Shown here: piece by piece, positions 31,635-42,525 of the stretch | Layout: each line of letters opens with the position of its first letter | Position numbering within the stretch: the stretch's first letter is position 1 | Assembly: GCA_000507305.1 (NCBI GenBank) | Contig: DF239403.1 | Span: forward strand, 126,191-190,190 | Length of the DNA stretch: 64,000 bases | Direction: 5' to 3' | Origin: Breviolum minutum Mf 1.05b.01 | Taxonomy: Eukaryota; Sar; Dinophyceae; Suessiales; Symbiodiniaceae | Notes under the pieces: model-generated | The model's database searches: none | Told to the model about the DNA's origin: nothing | Seen by the model: the letters and a program-made list of their open reading frames with translations, nothing else | Translations under genes and position numbers: made by a program

Positions 31635-31802
31635 ACCGTTCAACCACAATTGGCTGCCATGAGTTACGGGAAACTGACGGAACATGTTTGTTGCACTGAG
31701 CAAGGTGGGTACAGTCTGCTGTTTGGAGGGCACCTGGTATTGTCTTTTCTCGGTGCTGTCCTCTGCCATGGTCATTGTCACTTGGAGATGTCTTGTTTTT
31801 GA
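31635..31802 (+). CDS. Exon candidate, hydrophobic
   Basis: Frame gives MSYGKLTEHVCCTEQGGYSL (ATG at 31659), then LFGGHLVLSFLGAVLCHGHC, stopping at 31800-31802; an internal gtcatt donor at 31771 could be used. Another frame from 31684 is also open, so the call is uncertain. Confidence 0.3.
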   Translation, partial: TVQPQLAAMSYGKLTEHVCCTEQGGYSLLFGGHLVLSFLGAVLCHGHCHLEMSCF

Positions 31803-31876
31803 AAGATGGAAAGAATTGGACAGATATGTTTTTAATGTTCAAGAAGAAACCTGGCGAATGAGCCAGACATTTTGAA

Positions 31877-31971
31877 GGGTGGTGATTTGAATCATTTTGG
31901 AATTTACCCCTACTTGGGGATATGATCCAATTTGCCTAACATGTTTCAAACGGGTTGAAACCACCAACTAG
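31877..31971 (+). mobile_element. Family F element
   Basis: GGGTGGTGATTTGAATC ... TACCCCTACTTGGGGATATG ... GAAACCACCAACTAG. Confidence 0.7.
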
Positions 31972-32204
31972 TCGTTTTTTTATTTTTCGGGGGTTGTTGA
32001 GATGGACATCTGAATAAAACGATTGAGGGTGGATTAGGGGGGCGAATCTTCCCCCCAATTTTGCTCGCAAAAATTGAGGTAGCCAAACTCTTCCAGTCTT
32101 TACAGCTGCTCTGTCATACCCTCGTTTCTTGCTCGGTTGGCTAGTGGGGTGAGAGATGGCAAGGACACCTCTGGCGTATCTCTGGTCTGTAAGCAACGGA
32201 AAAT

Positions 32205-32270
32205 GGACCAACATGTATTTCCCATTGAAAATGGTCATTTTCCATTGCTAGGTTTAGTTTACTGGAGGGT
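32205..32270. mobile_element. A-like inverted repeat fragment
   Basis: Symmetric core CATTGAAAATGGTCATTTTC with a right end GTTTAGTTTACTGGAGGGTA. Confidence 0.45.
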
Positions 32271-32340
32271 ATGTTCTAGTGGTTGGTGGTTTGAACATCT
32301 AGAATCATCACCCGGAACGAAGTTGACAGCTGCTTCCTAG

Positions 32341-32446
32341 CCACGCCGCCGGATTGATTTTGCCCACATCTTCAGTCTGGTGAAGATTACATATGAGAAC
32401 ATCGTATTTTGTGGAATTTCCGATTTTGAAGATCTAGAACATATAT
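32341..32446 (+). CDS. Coding exon
   Basis: After tgcttcctag in phase 0. Frame gives PRRRIDFAHIFSLVKITYEN, then IVFCGISDFEDLEHI, to a gtatat donor. Strand-like hydrophobic pattern followed by an acidic turn. Family unknown. Confidence 0.5.
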
Positions 32447-32573
32447 GTATATGGTGTGTGGGACATCTGTAATTATAATACATGCATATCACACATTATA
32501 CTTATATATGCAAAAATGCACAAATGTAACAATGTACTTTATATTGTCAAATTGTTGGTGCAATAACCTGCAG

Positions 32574-32700
32574 TGGTCTAATGCACCTAAGTGCGAACAG
32601 ACACTTGTCTCTTGCTGGCGAATCGAGTATCGCATGGGGCCCTCACTTTGTTTTTGTGGAGTTTTTGGCTGGCTGTGCAGCAATGAGTTTGCATGATTAG
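32574..32700 (+). CDS. Coding exon, possibly terminal
   Basis: After aacctgcag. The more protein-like frame gives GLMHLSANRHLSLAGESSIA, then WGPHFVFVEFLAGCAAMSLH, and stops at 32698-32700. A second frame (NAPKCEQTLVSCW...) is also open to the same stop region. Confidence 0.4.
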
Positions 32701-32749
32701 GGATGGGACGCCCACTAACCACAACAACCGAACCAGTGATAGTGTTGAA

Positions 32750-32826
32750 CAAAAATCCTGGTTCTTGAACTCTATTTACACCATTGTTTTCAAGGGTTTT
32801 GCCAGCTATCTAAACCATCAACAGTA
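32750..32826. mobile_element. Family E fragment, right half
   Basis: GCCAGCTATCTAAACCATCA ending ACAGTA; left end unclear. Confidence 0.4.
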
Positions 32827-33223
32827 TGAAAGAAAGTAGTCTCCCAACTTTCTCCACCTTTTTCTGGGGGGGGGGGCGAGCTGTTTAGTTTCAGGGAGAG
32901 AAAAAAAAGTGCAACTTTCAGGGGTTCATTGAATGCATGATTCATAGGAACAAATCCAGCCATGCATCCTCCATCATCCTTCCAAAGGTTGGCTTCTTGT
33001 TCAATCTCCACGGGAACATAAATCATCCAGTGGATATGTCATGCACTGCCTCAGGTAGTGCCATTTTGTCTAGACTCCCTTTTTTTTAGGGATGGAAACT
33101 CCCACCTTTCATAGAAATACCCAAAAACAATGCGTTGTTAAAAAAACACCTACGAAAATTGGGTTTATGAGTTTATCCCGTTGTTTCTCTGGAAATAGTG
33201 GGAGATTAGACCCCAGCACATAT

Positions 33224-33255
33224 GAAAATGATGATGATGATGTTGATGATGGTGT

Positions 33256-33286
<31 letters not shown>
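33224..33286. repeat. GAT microsatellite
   Basis: GATGATGATGATGTTGATGA and further units; reverse strand reads poly-His. Confidence 0.9.
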
Positions 33287-33287
<1 letters not shown>

Positions 33288-33313
33288 GTCCAGGTAACTG
33301 TGTCGATGGGTAA

Positions 33314-33490
33314 CTTTTCCATATCCTTCCTGGGTCAAAATGGTTGAAGCCTGATAAGGCTTGGTATGTTTGTCCTGAGCGTATCGCCGAGCTTGGCGCT
33401 CCTTTGTCACGACGTGTAGGGCCCTTGTTGTTTCACTTGGGTTCGCCGTTACAGTATTCACATACGGTGCCTTGGAAATATGAAAAATGA
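33314..33490 (+). CDS. Coding exon, possibly terminal
   Basis: Open frame from 33314 to a stop at 33488-33490: PGSKWLKPDKAWYVCPERIA, then ELGAPLSRRVGPLLFHLGSP and LQYSHTVPW. Balanced composition and a long open frame support coding. The acceptor is unclear. It directly follows a GAT microsatellite whose reverse strand gives a false poly-His ORF. Confidence 0.45.
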   Translation, partial: LFHILPGSKWLKPDKAWYVCPERIAELGAPLSRRVGPLLFHLGSPLQYSHTVPWKYEK

Positions 33491-33978
33491 CACACAGACG
33501 TCGAGATGTTGGATGGTGGGGTTTTGTTGTGTTGTGTTGTTGTTTTTCCTTGGAGACATGGAAAAGGCGCCTCTGAGGGCAAGAAGTTTTTGATAGAAAA
33601 AACACAGATTCTTTTGGTTCAAAGGGTGGTTTCATAGATATAGTCGTTTTTCACCGTAGCATTACAGCCTGTGTGTGTGTGAAATCCTCGAGTTTTGAGT
33701 ATACCAGCCCTTGACCAACAGTTGATTGTCAACTGAAACTGAGTTTTTTCACACGTGTTTCAATGATCGCCTCGAGAATGCGGCAAGATGACCCCCCCCG
33801 AACAAATTATACTCTCCTGCATTTTTGGGCACGACATTATTTTGGGGCAGGATCAATATACCACCATTTGGTAGCGGTTTCATCCCTTTTCAGATAATTC
33901 AAGTGCCACCGCCACCAAACAAAAAGGCACCACCAACAAATAGCCCTAGTAACGAACATGTTTAGTCTTGGAGGGTCT

Positions 33979-34052
33979 AGGATACTGTTAATGGAAAACA
34001 TCTTGCACCAGAAAAAAAGATAGTTTATCCCACTATTCATATCGGATTTTGG
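33979..34052. mobile_element. Family E left half cut by family D
   Basis: TACTGTTAATGGAAAACATC ... TAGTTTATCCCACTATT, then directly the family-D start at 34053. Confidence 0.6.
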
Positions 34053-34148
34053 TACCCTCCAGGAAACTAACATATCCCCCAAAATAAGGCATATTTGAAG
34101 ATGATTTTCCTTTTCCCAAGGTGGGATATGTTAATTCCCTGGAGGGTA
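34053..34148. mobile_element. Family D MITE
   Basis: TACCCTCCAGGAAACTAACA and TGTTAATTCCCTGGAGGGTA. Confidence 0.85.
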
Positions 34149-34189
34149 CATCTTTTCGGTTGTGAATCGTTTTTTGTACATCTTTTTAG

Positions 34190-34320
34190 GTGACTTCCAC
34201 CATGGCAGTGGTCCACCGGGCGGTACGTGGGACACGTCTGCGTGACTGGCGTTTACAACCACTTCCTGGTAATGAAGGGACCTTGTTAGCTGTACAGGCG
34301 GGTTGGGTCAAAATTCTGGG
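34190..34320 (+). CDS. Coding exon
   Basis: Between catctttttag and a gtggag donor. Frame gives VTSTMAVVHRAVRGTRLRDW, then RLQPLPGNEGTLLAVQAGWV. The 'LLAVQAGWVKIL' end resembles a helical repeat but this is weak. A family-C hairpin begins 20 bp downstream. Confidence 0.45.
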
Positions 34321-34339
34321 GTGGAGGGGAAGTCGTGGT

Positions 34340-34445
34340 TTCCATAGGATCCATGGGACGATGGTATATTTACCGATCCATGAATGGTTGATGTTTTTTT
34401 AGTGAAAAAATTTGGTAAATCTACCAGTCCCATGGATCCTATGGG
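34340..34445. mobile_element. Family C hairpin
   Basis: TCCATAGGATCCATGGGACG on the left, CCCATGGATCCTATGGG on the right. Confidence 0.8.
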
Positions 34446-34609
34446 TTGTGGATGATCGGTTTATTTGTTAAAGCATGTTAAAACAACATCCATTTGGCAT
34501 TTGGACTGGAAGATGAAATATCAACCCGGTGTCCAACAATGAATTGCAGCAGACATGCCAAGAAAGAATATCCTGTAGATATTGTTTAATGTATACATTT
34601 ACTTGTATG

Positions 34610-34768
34610 CGTTCCTGTTCAAGAAGTCTTGCAGACCTGTTGGGACTACCACATAAAGATGTTTCTAGCACCTTGACCTTGTCCAGCTGGTTGCATGTCA
34701 TTCCTTGCTTCAGAACTTCGAAGAAACGACATGGCTGGTTGGTTTATGCCAGAAATCCAGAAATGTAG
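34610..34768 (+). CDS. Exon candidate, possibly terminal
   Basis: Frame gives SCSRSLADLLGLPHKDVSST, then LTLSSWLHVIPCFRTSKKRH and GWLVYARNPEM, with a stop at 34766-34768. Left edge not defined; the frame is open back to about 34529. Confidence 0.35.
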   Translation, partial: RSCSRSLADLLGLPHKDVSSTLTLSSWLHVIPCFRTSKKRHGWLVYARNPEM

Positions 34769-35372
34769 GGGATGATATATCAGCCTCTATGAAAAAGATT
34801 AAGTAGCCGTGGGAAAAGGGTTGTTTGTTGAAAGGCAGCCATGAGTCCCCAATGGCTTTTGTTGACAAGCAGGGTTAAAACTCCAAAAACACGTAGGGTG
34901 AAATATCCCCAGGCACGGCCCATTTATTTTCGGCCCATTTTTTTTTTGGCCCATTTATAACTAACCAACTCCTATTATTTGTGAAAAGGCCCTCCACTCT
35001 GGGAGGTTTTCCCCCCCCCCCCCGGGAAGTAATTTTTCAGGGGCGAACTGTTAAACTCTGCCAGGTATATACTCTAAGCTCTAAACTCAAGCTTTCCTAT
35101 TGACGTACATATGACTATACCCATACTATTTTCATATTTACATAAACCATGTAGTTTCGAGCAATTTTATAGCGGCCAAATTGCTTCAACAATTTGTTTA
35201 ATCGAATGGTTTAATAGGGATATCGGACATCCTCCCAAAATGCCTCACATGACCGTGGTTTATGATATTTACTCTCGAACTTGGCCAAATAATCATTAAA
35301 AACATGTTTTGATATGTATACATGTTTCTATGTATGTCTATCAGGTAACCAGCGAACTGATATAGTGATATA

Positions 35373-35478
35373 TCCCTTAGAATGCATGTATGGATATGTA
35401 TGGTATATTTACCTACATGTTGATATTTTTTATTGTAATATAATGTAGGTAAATATACCATACATGGATCCTTTGGGT
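35373..35478. mobile_element. Family C hairpin
   Basis: Arms GTATGGTATATTTACCTACA and TGTAGGTAAATATACCATAC are exact complements; right end GGATCCTTTGGG. Confidence 0.8.
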
Positions 35479-35582
35479 ATGTACAAATCTACTGTAATGG
35501 TGATTATTGCTTGAAACTCCATCAAAGACCTGGCGGCTCTTGGGGCAACAAAGAGAAATAAAGGTCGTCTAAACCAATCTAC

Positions 35583-35680
35583 TACTGTTGATGGAAGAAA
35601 TCCTGCACCAGTTGATAGGTAGTTTTATCCCATTTTTACAAGGTTTTGTACATCCCAGGTGGTGCAGGATTTCTTTTTTG
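35583..35680. mobile_element. Family E MITE, right terminus lost
   Basis: TACTACTGTTGATGGAAGAA ... CCAGGTGGTGCAGGATTTCT. Confidence 0.7.
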
Positions 35681-36073
35681 TTTGTGTCATGTTCAATTCT
35701 TACATACATACAATGCATGTTGGGATTTGATTGTTACCATTTTTCGATATGTCATGTGCTGGTGATGTTTATCAATCACATAAACTGGGTATTTCCATAT
35801 GTATTTTGCATGCATACATGTTAATTTGCATTGCTTTGTAGTTCCTAGTAGTTAATGGTAGTCAATGATCTCCTTGCTACACGAATTGATTCGATCCATC
35901 AATTGAAATATCATTCTACCTGAGATCACACAAGAAATCCCCAACAACTTCCCTCAACATCAATCAATTGTTGTTTCATGTTGTTTCTGGTTCCCTTAAA
36001 TGTACCACTTATATATTGCCAATTGGGTGATTATAGTGATTATAAGCTACCTACCACCTATTAAGGGAACCAG

Positions 36074-36267
36074 GGTTTCCTCCATTGAATCAAGCCCTTT
36101 CTCAAGCCTTCCCAGACACTGCCAGACAGCCGCAGGGCTCTGGCTTCTTCCTGGTACGTTCAAGTGCCATCATGGCCTGCGTCCCTGCCCGCGAGGCAGA
36201 TGTGTTCTTGGCCTGGCAGGCGAGGAAAACCACGATGCAAAATATGGCTCGCACGAATGAAAATAAT
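36074..36267 (+). CDS. Coding exon with strong donor
   Basis: Frame gives FPDTARQPQGSGFFLVRSSA, then IMACVPAREADVFLAWQARK and TTMQNMARTNENN, ending in phase 0 at aataat|gtgagc. GC-rich compared with flanks. The reverse strand also has a shadow ORF. Function unknown. Confidence 0.5.
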
Positions 36268-36335
36268 GTGAGCTTAATGAAAAAAATAACGGTTATAGTC
36301 ATATATGCATATAGGGGATGAAATATTGCCCACTT

Positions 36336-36412
36336 ATGTGGGAATTAGTTAGTTCACCATTGTCCATGAATAACCAGGATTCAATGGAAAGTAAGGCCGG
36401 TGTTTTTTTTCC
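36336..36412. repeat. Family N dispersed repeat
   Basis: GAATAACCAGGATTCAATGG then AAAGTAAGGC, as in 31317. Confidence 0.55.
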
Positions 36413-36470
36413 ATGACTCATGTAGAAACATATCTAGATACGTTTGTCGGGCATGTTCTTGGTGTTTCAG

Positions 36471-36727
36471 TGCTGAGGCCCTTTTACCGTCAAAACATAC
36501 ATCCAAACCACCTTCTGAAGTTTAGGCATTTTGACCCTCAAAACATATCGGGTCAAACACCTTTCACCTCAGGAGGTATTCGCCTGGATGTCGTTGGGCA
36601 TTTTCCGAAACCCCAACGTGTCTCTGAGGCCAAAGGGAATTGGCAGAAAGTGGAGTTGTTGATGCGATTGGTGCCCTGCAAAGCACCGTTTCAGCTGTGT
36701 TTCTATGGCAACGACAAGCGTTGCAAG
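36471..36727 (+). CDS. Long coding exon, two competing frames
   Basis: Between ggtgtttcag and aag|gtgtga. One frame is open for 85 codons: VLRPFYRQNIHPNHLLKFRH, then PFTSGGIRLDVVGHFPKPQR and LLMRLVPCKAPFQLCFYG. From an internal acceptor at 36628 another frame gives RELAESGVVDAIGALQSTVS, then AVFLWQRQALQ, which looks like an armadillo helix pair and shares the same donor. Both cannot be right. Confidence 0.45.
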
Positions 36728-37313
36728 GTGTGAAAATTTTTGGGGGCGTCGTGGGCTGGATGAAGTTGGAACAACAAACCTTGGTAACTAGACCAGAAAT
36801 ATCAAGTAGATGTGAAGTGGACTTTAAGTACGGGAGTTATGTAGGCAAGCATATCAAAAATGTGTGGAACACGTAAATAATTGGATATGTTTGTTTCATT
36901 CAACTAAGGAACATTTCATTATGTTTATAAAGTCTGGGTGCTGGATTGGTGTGTTGACAAGGCTTTTTGGTTCTAGTGGATGGCTATGTTCGAAGTACCG
37001 GATCAACATGGAAAGGGAAAACCCGACCAATGTTAGATGTATTATCCATGAAGAATGAAGGATGTATAGCAATCAGTCATCCTGGAATACATAGAATCCA
37101 GCCCCATGCTTTATTTGATGGTATTGTTGATGTTCCGCTTCCATATTCCTCCCATTGTTCCACTGAACTTATGCATAATGAAAAGTCCCTGAACCTTTTG
37201 GTTTGTCAAATCACCAGATAAGTTCAAATGCACATGGTCATAGCTGAAGCACCCCGCTCTCCCCCTGTTTGTCGCTGTTCCAATCACTGCTTTGCTGTCA
37301 AATCATCCCGCAG

Positions 37314-37367
37314 ATTCTTCGCCTGCGAAGTCGACGAGCTGCGTTGATGGCCTTTAGTTTTGCACAG
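37314..37367 (+). CDS. Short coding exon, phase 0/0
   Basis: Eighteen codons between catcccgcag and cacag|gtgccg: ILRLRSRRAALMAFSFAQ. Strong base-composition contrast and a helix pattern; possibly the start of the ARM-like series. The frame stays open to a second tgcag at 37412. Confidence 0.45.
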
Positions 37368-37710
37368 GTGCCGTCATCCGGCCGACCTGGTGAGGTTTGC
37401 TGTATCTTGCAGTAGGTTAATCCCATGTACACAGTGTTTTGAAAGGTAAAGTGTTTGGGGTTGTGAGTTAAGTATATGCTAGTTGTTGAGTTCGTTATAT
37501 TTGTATTATCGAGTTTTGAGAGGGTTTTCCATTTATGATTAGTACTGCCAAGTATAGCAGTTTGGCTTTTATGTTTATCAACCTGAATCTTGTTAAAGAA
37601 AAGAAGGTGCAGTATACCAGTTTCTTCAAAAAGAAACGACACCAAAAGTTGAGGCTGGCTTTCAATTCCCAAACTCCTAAACCAAACTCAATCCTGCCCA
37701 ACTCGTTCTT

Positions 37711-37839
37711 ACTTGGAGGATCATCCCAGTTACTAAGTAGTTAGGATCATCCCCATTTTATTTAGCCATGCCATTTGGAAGGGCTCCCACAACCTGATCC
37801 TTAAGGGGACGAAAAATCCACTGAAATGATCCTTCAAGT
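37711..37839. mobile_element. Family J element
   Basis: ACTTGGAGGATCATCCCAGT ... GATCCTTCAAGT; partner of 8312. Confidence 0.65.
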
Positions 37840-38015
37840 GCCGTGCAGCTCCAGGACTGTGTATCCAGTTGGATAAAGACAGAACTCACACCGATGGCAC
37901 CGGAAACACCGAAATCCCGATTGTTACGACGAGTCACCCGGTTAGGGAATGAAGGGTTCAGCGGTTAGGGTTAGGGGGATTGGTGGGTGGGATGGGGGAT
38001 CCTGGAATGAAACAT

Positions 38016-38106
38016 TCCTATGTGGTGCATGTATGGTATATTTACCTACATCTACCATAAAAATCAACTGAATGTAGGTAAGAAAACCATACTTGGATCC
38101 TATGGG
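38016..38106. mobile_element. Family C hairpin
   Basis: GTATGGTATATTTACCTACA on the left; GGATCCTATGGG on the right. ATT flanks both ends. Confidence 0.75.
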
Positions 38107-38567
38107 ATTGAAAAGCTGCTCGGTACCTTCAAATTTACCATTTGAATTCGTTTGATTGGTACTGTAATTGACGGGAATTGACAGTTGATGTGTTTGATAG
38201 ATATGTCGGGAATTTACGGATGATTTCCATTTATGTTTGGTGGTGCACTTGGGATTTTCGGTACTGATGCCAAAAAAATGGTCGGTTGCCTCCCTTTAGC
38301 AACAAGTTCAAGGGCTCTTTCTGACCATGAATTACGACTGTTTCCCAAATGCTACATGTTGAACCTGATTACAGATGACTACAGTCTGGTGGCTTCAAAT
38401 TCCTCATTTCAGGGGATGATTTTGCATTTTGGAGATGCTCCCATGGATCCCTTTCTCCCAATACCCAGCGGATGCATGTTTACCTAGACAATTTAATGTA
38501 ATTAAGACAAATGCAGTGTAGACAAAGGGATGCTCTTAACATCTCTTAACTCTGATTTTGGGTCTTA

Positions 38568-38695
38568 CTGTCGATGGTTCAGAAATCCGGCTAACCACCA
38601 GGGATGTACAAAAACCTTGTAAAGAATGGGATAAACTACCTAAATCAACTGGTTAGCCAGATTTCTTCCAGACACGCAAGGAACCATCAGGAAGT
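38568..38695. mobile_element. Family E MITE
   Basis: TACTGTCGATGGTTCAGAAA with TCCGGCTAACCACC on the left; GGTTAGCCAGATTTCTTCCA on the right, ending AACCATCAGGAAGTA. Confidence 0.65.
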
Positions 38696-38756
38696 ATGAT
38701 GTTTGAATGATTTATCGCATCTTTTAATAGAATGTTTTTTTTTGTAAGCTGATTCT

Positions 38757-38835
38757 AGGCAATTTATAGACCAACCCGCCCAGGTCACTCCAAATGGTGG
38801 TTTAGTAAGGTTAAGGATTTATAATAAATTGCCCA
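38757..38835. mobile_element. G-like inverted repeat
   Basis: GGCAATTTATA ... TATAATAAATTGCCC with CACTCCAAATGGTGGTTTAG inside, like family G. Confidence 0.45.
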
Positions 38836-38996
38836 GATGATTGGAATTTGATCTAAACTCCCCTATGTTCTAGATTTGAAACAAAAGGCAGGGAATGATC
38901 ACATATGTATACATATGTGAAGCAGAACTGGTTGTTTTGTTTATATCGGTAATTACAGTATGCTACGTGTATACTACCCTGTTTTACCGGGATTAT

Positions 38997-39374
38997 TTAC
39001 CCTAAGGATCCATACCCCTCCCGAAACCACTCGTAGGTTTGATGGTCCCAATCCCATCCCCACATCATAGGATTGGTTGTAGGGCTAATCCCGAAATCTT
39101 TGGCCATACCTGGATGCTTAGGGTTAGTCCATGAACAAGGAATCCCGTCAATATCAACCTTGGATGTCACTCTACGGACCCATTGGATTAGGTACACCGC
39201 TCCGCTGCTGTCCGGGCATCTGGATGACGTGACACGTGCGGATTCGGCGGCCCGGCCAATGTCCATGGCAAGTCTTGAATTAGAACCATTCACAACCATT
39301 GGAATGCGATGGAAATGTGGATTATAAAAAGTACCCCATCCCAAACCGAAAAGGATCGTCTTCCAACCATGCAT
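38997..39374 (-). pseudogene. Reverse-strand coding fragment with a second copy near the right edge
   Basis: A 125-codon reverse frame, with Met at its start: HFHRIPMVVNGSNSRLAMDI, then KVDIDGIPCSWTNPKHPGMA, then MWGWDWDHQTYEWFREGYGS. The last part recurs on the + strand at about 63638-63712 (DWDHQTYEW-coding bases nearly intact but with about 36 bp missing and a stop). A dispersed coding fragment, transposon- or retrocopy-derived, fits better than a host exon. Family unknown. Confidence 0.4.
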
Positions 39375-39412
39375 TTTCAGGGTGCTTTTGCTGTTAGTTT
39401 CAGGGAGGGTAG
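39331..39412. mobile_element. Family B fragment
   Basis: TACCCCATCCCAAACCG ... TGCTGTTAGTTTCAGGGAGG with GTA; part of the left arm missing. Confidence 0.5.
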
Positions 39413-39455
39413 TGGCAATATGTACCTAAGAAAAGACCTTCTTGCTTTTTTGCAG

Positions 39456-39752
39456 TTTGACCTTGAAGTTGGGCTGACCAATGTAAATAGCATTGAGATT
39501 GTAGCCACTCAAAAGGACCTAACAGTACTCACCCCAAACAGGGCAATGTTTCAAAATCGTTTGCAATATAAGATGATGATGTATATATTACATTTCAATA
39601 TAGCATCTAATTGTATGTGCCAGAAACATGCAGCTGGAATATATGGACTGGCCATCCGTAGTGCCGTTGGGTGGGATTGGTTGCTCCTGCGTTTAGTGAA
39701 GAGAGCCCATGAGGCACTCTGTGACGACAAGCGTCACAGAGTTCTGTTGTGA
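39456..39752 (+). CDS. Long open exon, possibly terminal
   Basis: After a strong ttttttgcag acceptor in phase 0, the frame runs 98 codons to a stop at 39750-39752: FDLEVGLTNVNSIEIVATQK, then QNRLQYKMMMYILHFNIASN, then GIYGLAIRSAVGWDWLLLRL and VKRAHEAL. The last part is the most protein-like. Part may be intron read-through. Confidence 0.45.
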   Translation, partial: FDLEVGLTNVNSIEIVATQKDLTVLTPNRAMFQNRLQYKMMMYILHFNIASNCMCQKHAAGIYGLAIRSAVGWDWLLLRLVKRAHEALCDDKRHRVLL

Positions 39753-41349
39753 CCGTGACGTGATGCTGGATGTGAAGCAGAACAGTTTCTTTTCTACATT
39801 TATCATCGTTTACCATTTTCCCTAATGGAGGTGTTTTCGAAAACAATCTTGAGGCCGTACTCACTGTACGCTTAAGATCGCTTGAGACTATGACCTTCTT
39901 CTGACAAAAGACAGTCAATGAGTCCAAAAGCACTCAGGAGCTCGACCAACTGTAGGTGTGTGAAGAATGCTGAAACAGATGAGCCACATTGAACAATGTT
40001 CTTCAACAATACTGTACTTCCACCCTTCCCCAAATTCGAAGTGCTGGGCCAGACATGTCAATGTGTTTCTTTTTGCGGCATTGAATGAATTCCCAAGATG
40101 ACAGTTTGGCAAACTGTATTTTTTAAATATTTTTTGAGTCCTTTTGTCCAGTTCTGATTGTTTCATTTCGTCGAGGACCTTAGCATAGGAAAGGGAGGCG
40201 AAATTGGTTGCTTTCGATTTAATGCGGAGCCGTGACTAACAGCTAAGGGATTGATAGGCACATCAAGAGCAGAAACTCATACTCAAGTTTCGTTTTTTGA
40301 CTTGGTTGAGACCCAATAGGAAGCCAACCTTCTTTTGAAAGGACAGATCATCTTACTGTGACTGTGTTTTGGTGTGTCGGTTGGTATTTCACCCCCAACT
40401 TCCTACATGTTCAAGTAATAAGTAGTGAAACCTTTTCTTGTGTGACCCTCAAGAGTTCTGCAATACATCCACTAAGAACTGACCTGTCTTGAAAGCGTGT
40501 ACAGTCAAGACGACGATGATCGATGCATGTAATTAATGCCAGGGATGCGTGCCTGATGGCAGGGAAAGGGAACTGCCATCCGGATGCCAAAGAATTGCAG
40601 CGCTAGAAATCATAGATCTCAAAAAAAACAACGCAGTTTCAGCTGCCAAGGATGCCCAGTGATTCATCAAAAAACTCTCTGAAGGTGTCCAAAGGCTTGG
40701 CTTGATTTCAGTGTTGTGAATGGTCAACAAAAAACAACCATTGCAGCTAGTTTGTTCAATGAGATTGCTAGGTTAAACCTTTAACTTCAATTCTCTCGTT
40801 GGGAAGGCGTCCGGCACCGCCCTGCACTCATCCCTCAAGGGGATTCGGTGGGTCGGTCCCAGCACAGCAAGCGAAGCAAGCCTTGGATTTGGGTTTTTTA
40901 AAGCTACTCAGTTTGAAAAAGAACGTATCTACCGAAGCATTTTGAAAGTTTGGGTTGGTAACATAATGACTGCTGTTTAACGTTCATTATTGGATTTCCC
41001 AATGATTTTGTTATATTTTGTTCTTGTAGAAACATGTTGTTTACTTCCCTTTGATGCTTACAGAGACAGATGTTCATATCGATGAGTTTTCTTTTTAGCA
41101 TCCAGTCGGATTGCCAGTGAACCACCAATATTCTCGAAATAAAGAGCCTGCTAAGAGGTGGCATTTGTTGAGGGCAAGTAAGTATATCACTAGTCCTCCT
41201 GAAAAATATGTCTGCAGCAATTCTTAGTCAACCTTGTGCCACATTGCATATGGTCTATGTATGAAATCAATTTGTCACATATGAAAAATAAAAGAACATA
41301 ATATTAGATCAAACCTGCCATAAATAGAGAAGAAGATCTGTTTGTATCT
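39753..41349. other. No gene seen
   Basis: Contains several reverse-strand frames of 65-108 codons but nothing with splice support. Possibly 3' untranslated or intergenic sequence between gene blocks. Confidence 0.3.
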
Positions 41350-41471
41350 ATACCTGGAACGTAAACAATCAGTTTTGAATGGATGCTTGGTGAAACAACA
41401 ATTTTCCCATGCAATGATTTGGAATCATCCAATGAAACAACCATAAAGAACTGATTGTTGGAGTTCCAGGT
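41350..41471. mobile_element. Family M inverted-repeat element
   Basis: ATACCTGGAAC ... GTTCCAGGTAT; inner GGTGAAACAAC shared with 29629. Confidence 0.65.
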
Positions 41472-42199
41472 ATGCATGCTATGTTGTTGGTTTTAGGAGT
41501 GCACAAGTCTACTTGTTCTGCTTGCTACCGACAAAGAATTGCACCGCAAAATGCTGCCCAAAAGACCGCAGCAGTGCACAAGGTCGTACATCTTTGACCC
41601 TAAAATGTGCCAAAAGACTCAATTTTCATGGGAACGGAATGGAGTAACCCTCATCCCCAGATGCCCCCTTCAATTTATTACTCCCCCCAACCCTCCTGTT
41701 AAATATGGCGGGCTTGGTTGGGAAATTGACTCTCCTTTGTCCCTTCATCAGGTCTGATTTTGTATTTCAACAGGGAAATGCATTAAGCTCATGGGAGGTG
41801 GGGTTGGTAGTCTGGGAAAGAGTAACCACTTCAGAATTCCCATTATTTTGGTGATGGTTTAGCCTAGTTTCAAATAATATCTTCTCATCTTCTCCTTGAT
41901 CCATGGGAAAGATTTCCAGAATGTTCCAGATGGGTTGAAAACAACCACCACCTGCAGTACTTCTCGCAATCAATTCCCTTGAGGTACATCTTTGGGGGGG
42001 ACGACTGTGTGCAGTCCGTAGATGCTTAGGATGCTTAGTAAAACCCTCCCGTGAATGCCCATGCACAGACAGTGAGTCCGTGCCTAGAAATGCTGGAAAG
42101 CATCGGACTGCGCTGCCAGCCTTAAACCTTTGCGTATTCGCAAGGGTTTGTGTTGGACATGTTGCTTTTGAGTTGTTGGGTCATGCCATTGATATGTGT

Positions 42200-42295
42200 G
42201 TGTTTCCAAAAATAGTGGTACCCCAAAATGGATGGTTCATGATGGAAAACCCTATTAAAATGGATGATTCCGGGGGACCACTATTTTCGGAGCCA
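42200..42295. mobile_element. Family I inverted repeat
   Basis: GTGTTTCCAAAAATAGTGGT with ACCCC on the left; GGACCACTATTTTCGGA on the right. Second copy at 59638. Confidence 0.7.
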
Positions 42296-42416
42296 TTGAT
42301 ATTTGGCCACGATCGGCGCATTGACATCCACCCATTCATTATGAAAAGTGACAGTTGCAGAGGCAAAGTCCAGTCCCGAAAAGTGACAGTTTCAGAGGAA
42401 TCACCATTCTTTTTTC

Positions 42417-42525
42417 TAGGTGGTTTCAAATCAAATATTTTTGGAAAGTTTCACCCCGAAAATTGGGGAAGATGAACTGATTTTGATAAAAAAAAATCAA
42501 ATGGGTTGGTTCAACTACCAACTAG
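42417..42525 (+). mobile_element. Family F element
   Basis: CTAGGTGGTTTCAAATCAAA ... TTTCACCCCGAAAATTGGGG ... CAACTACCAACTAG; TTTT on each side. Confidence 0.8.

Noticed and set aside
33165-33635. 156-codon reverse ORF with a poly-His run
   Set aside because: Its length depends on the GAT repeat; the + strand frame at 33314-33490 is more protein-like.
37965-37976. TTAGGGTTAGGG, telomere-like
   Set aside because: Only two units in an interior position.
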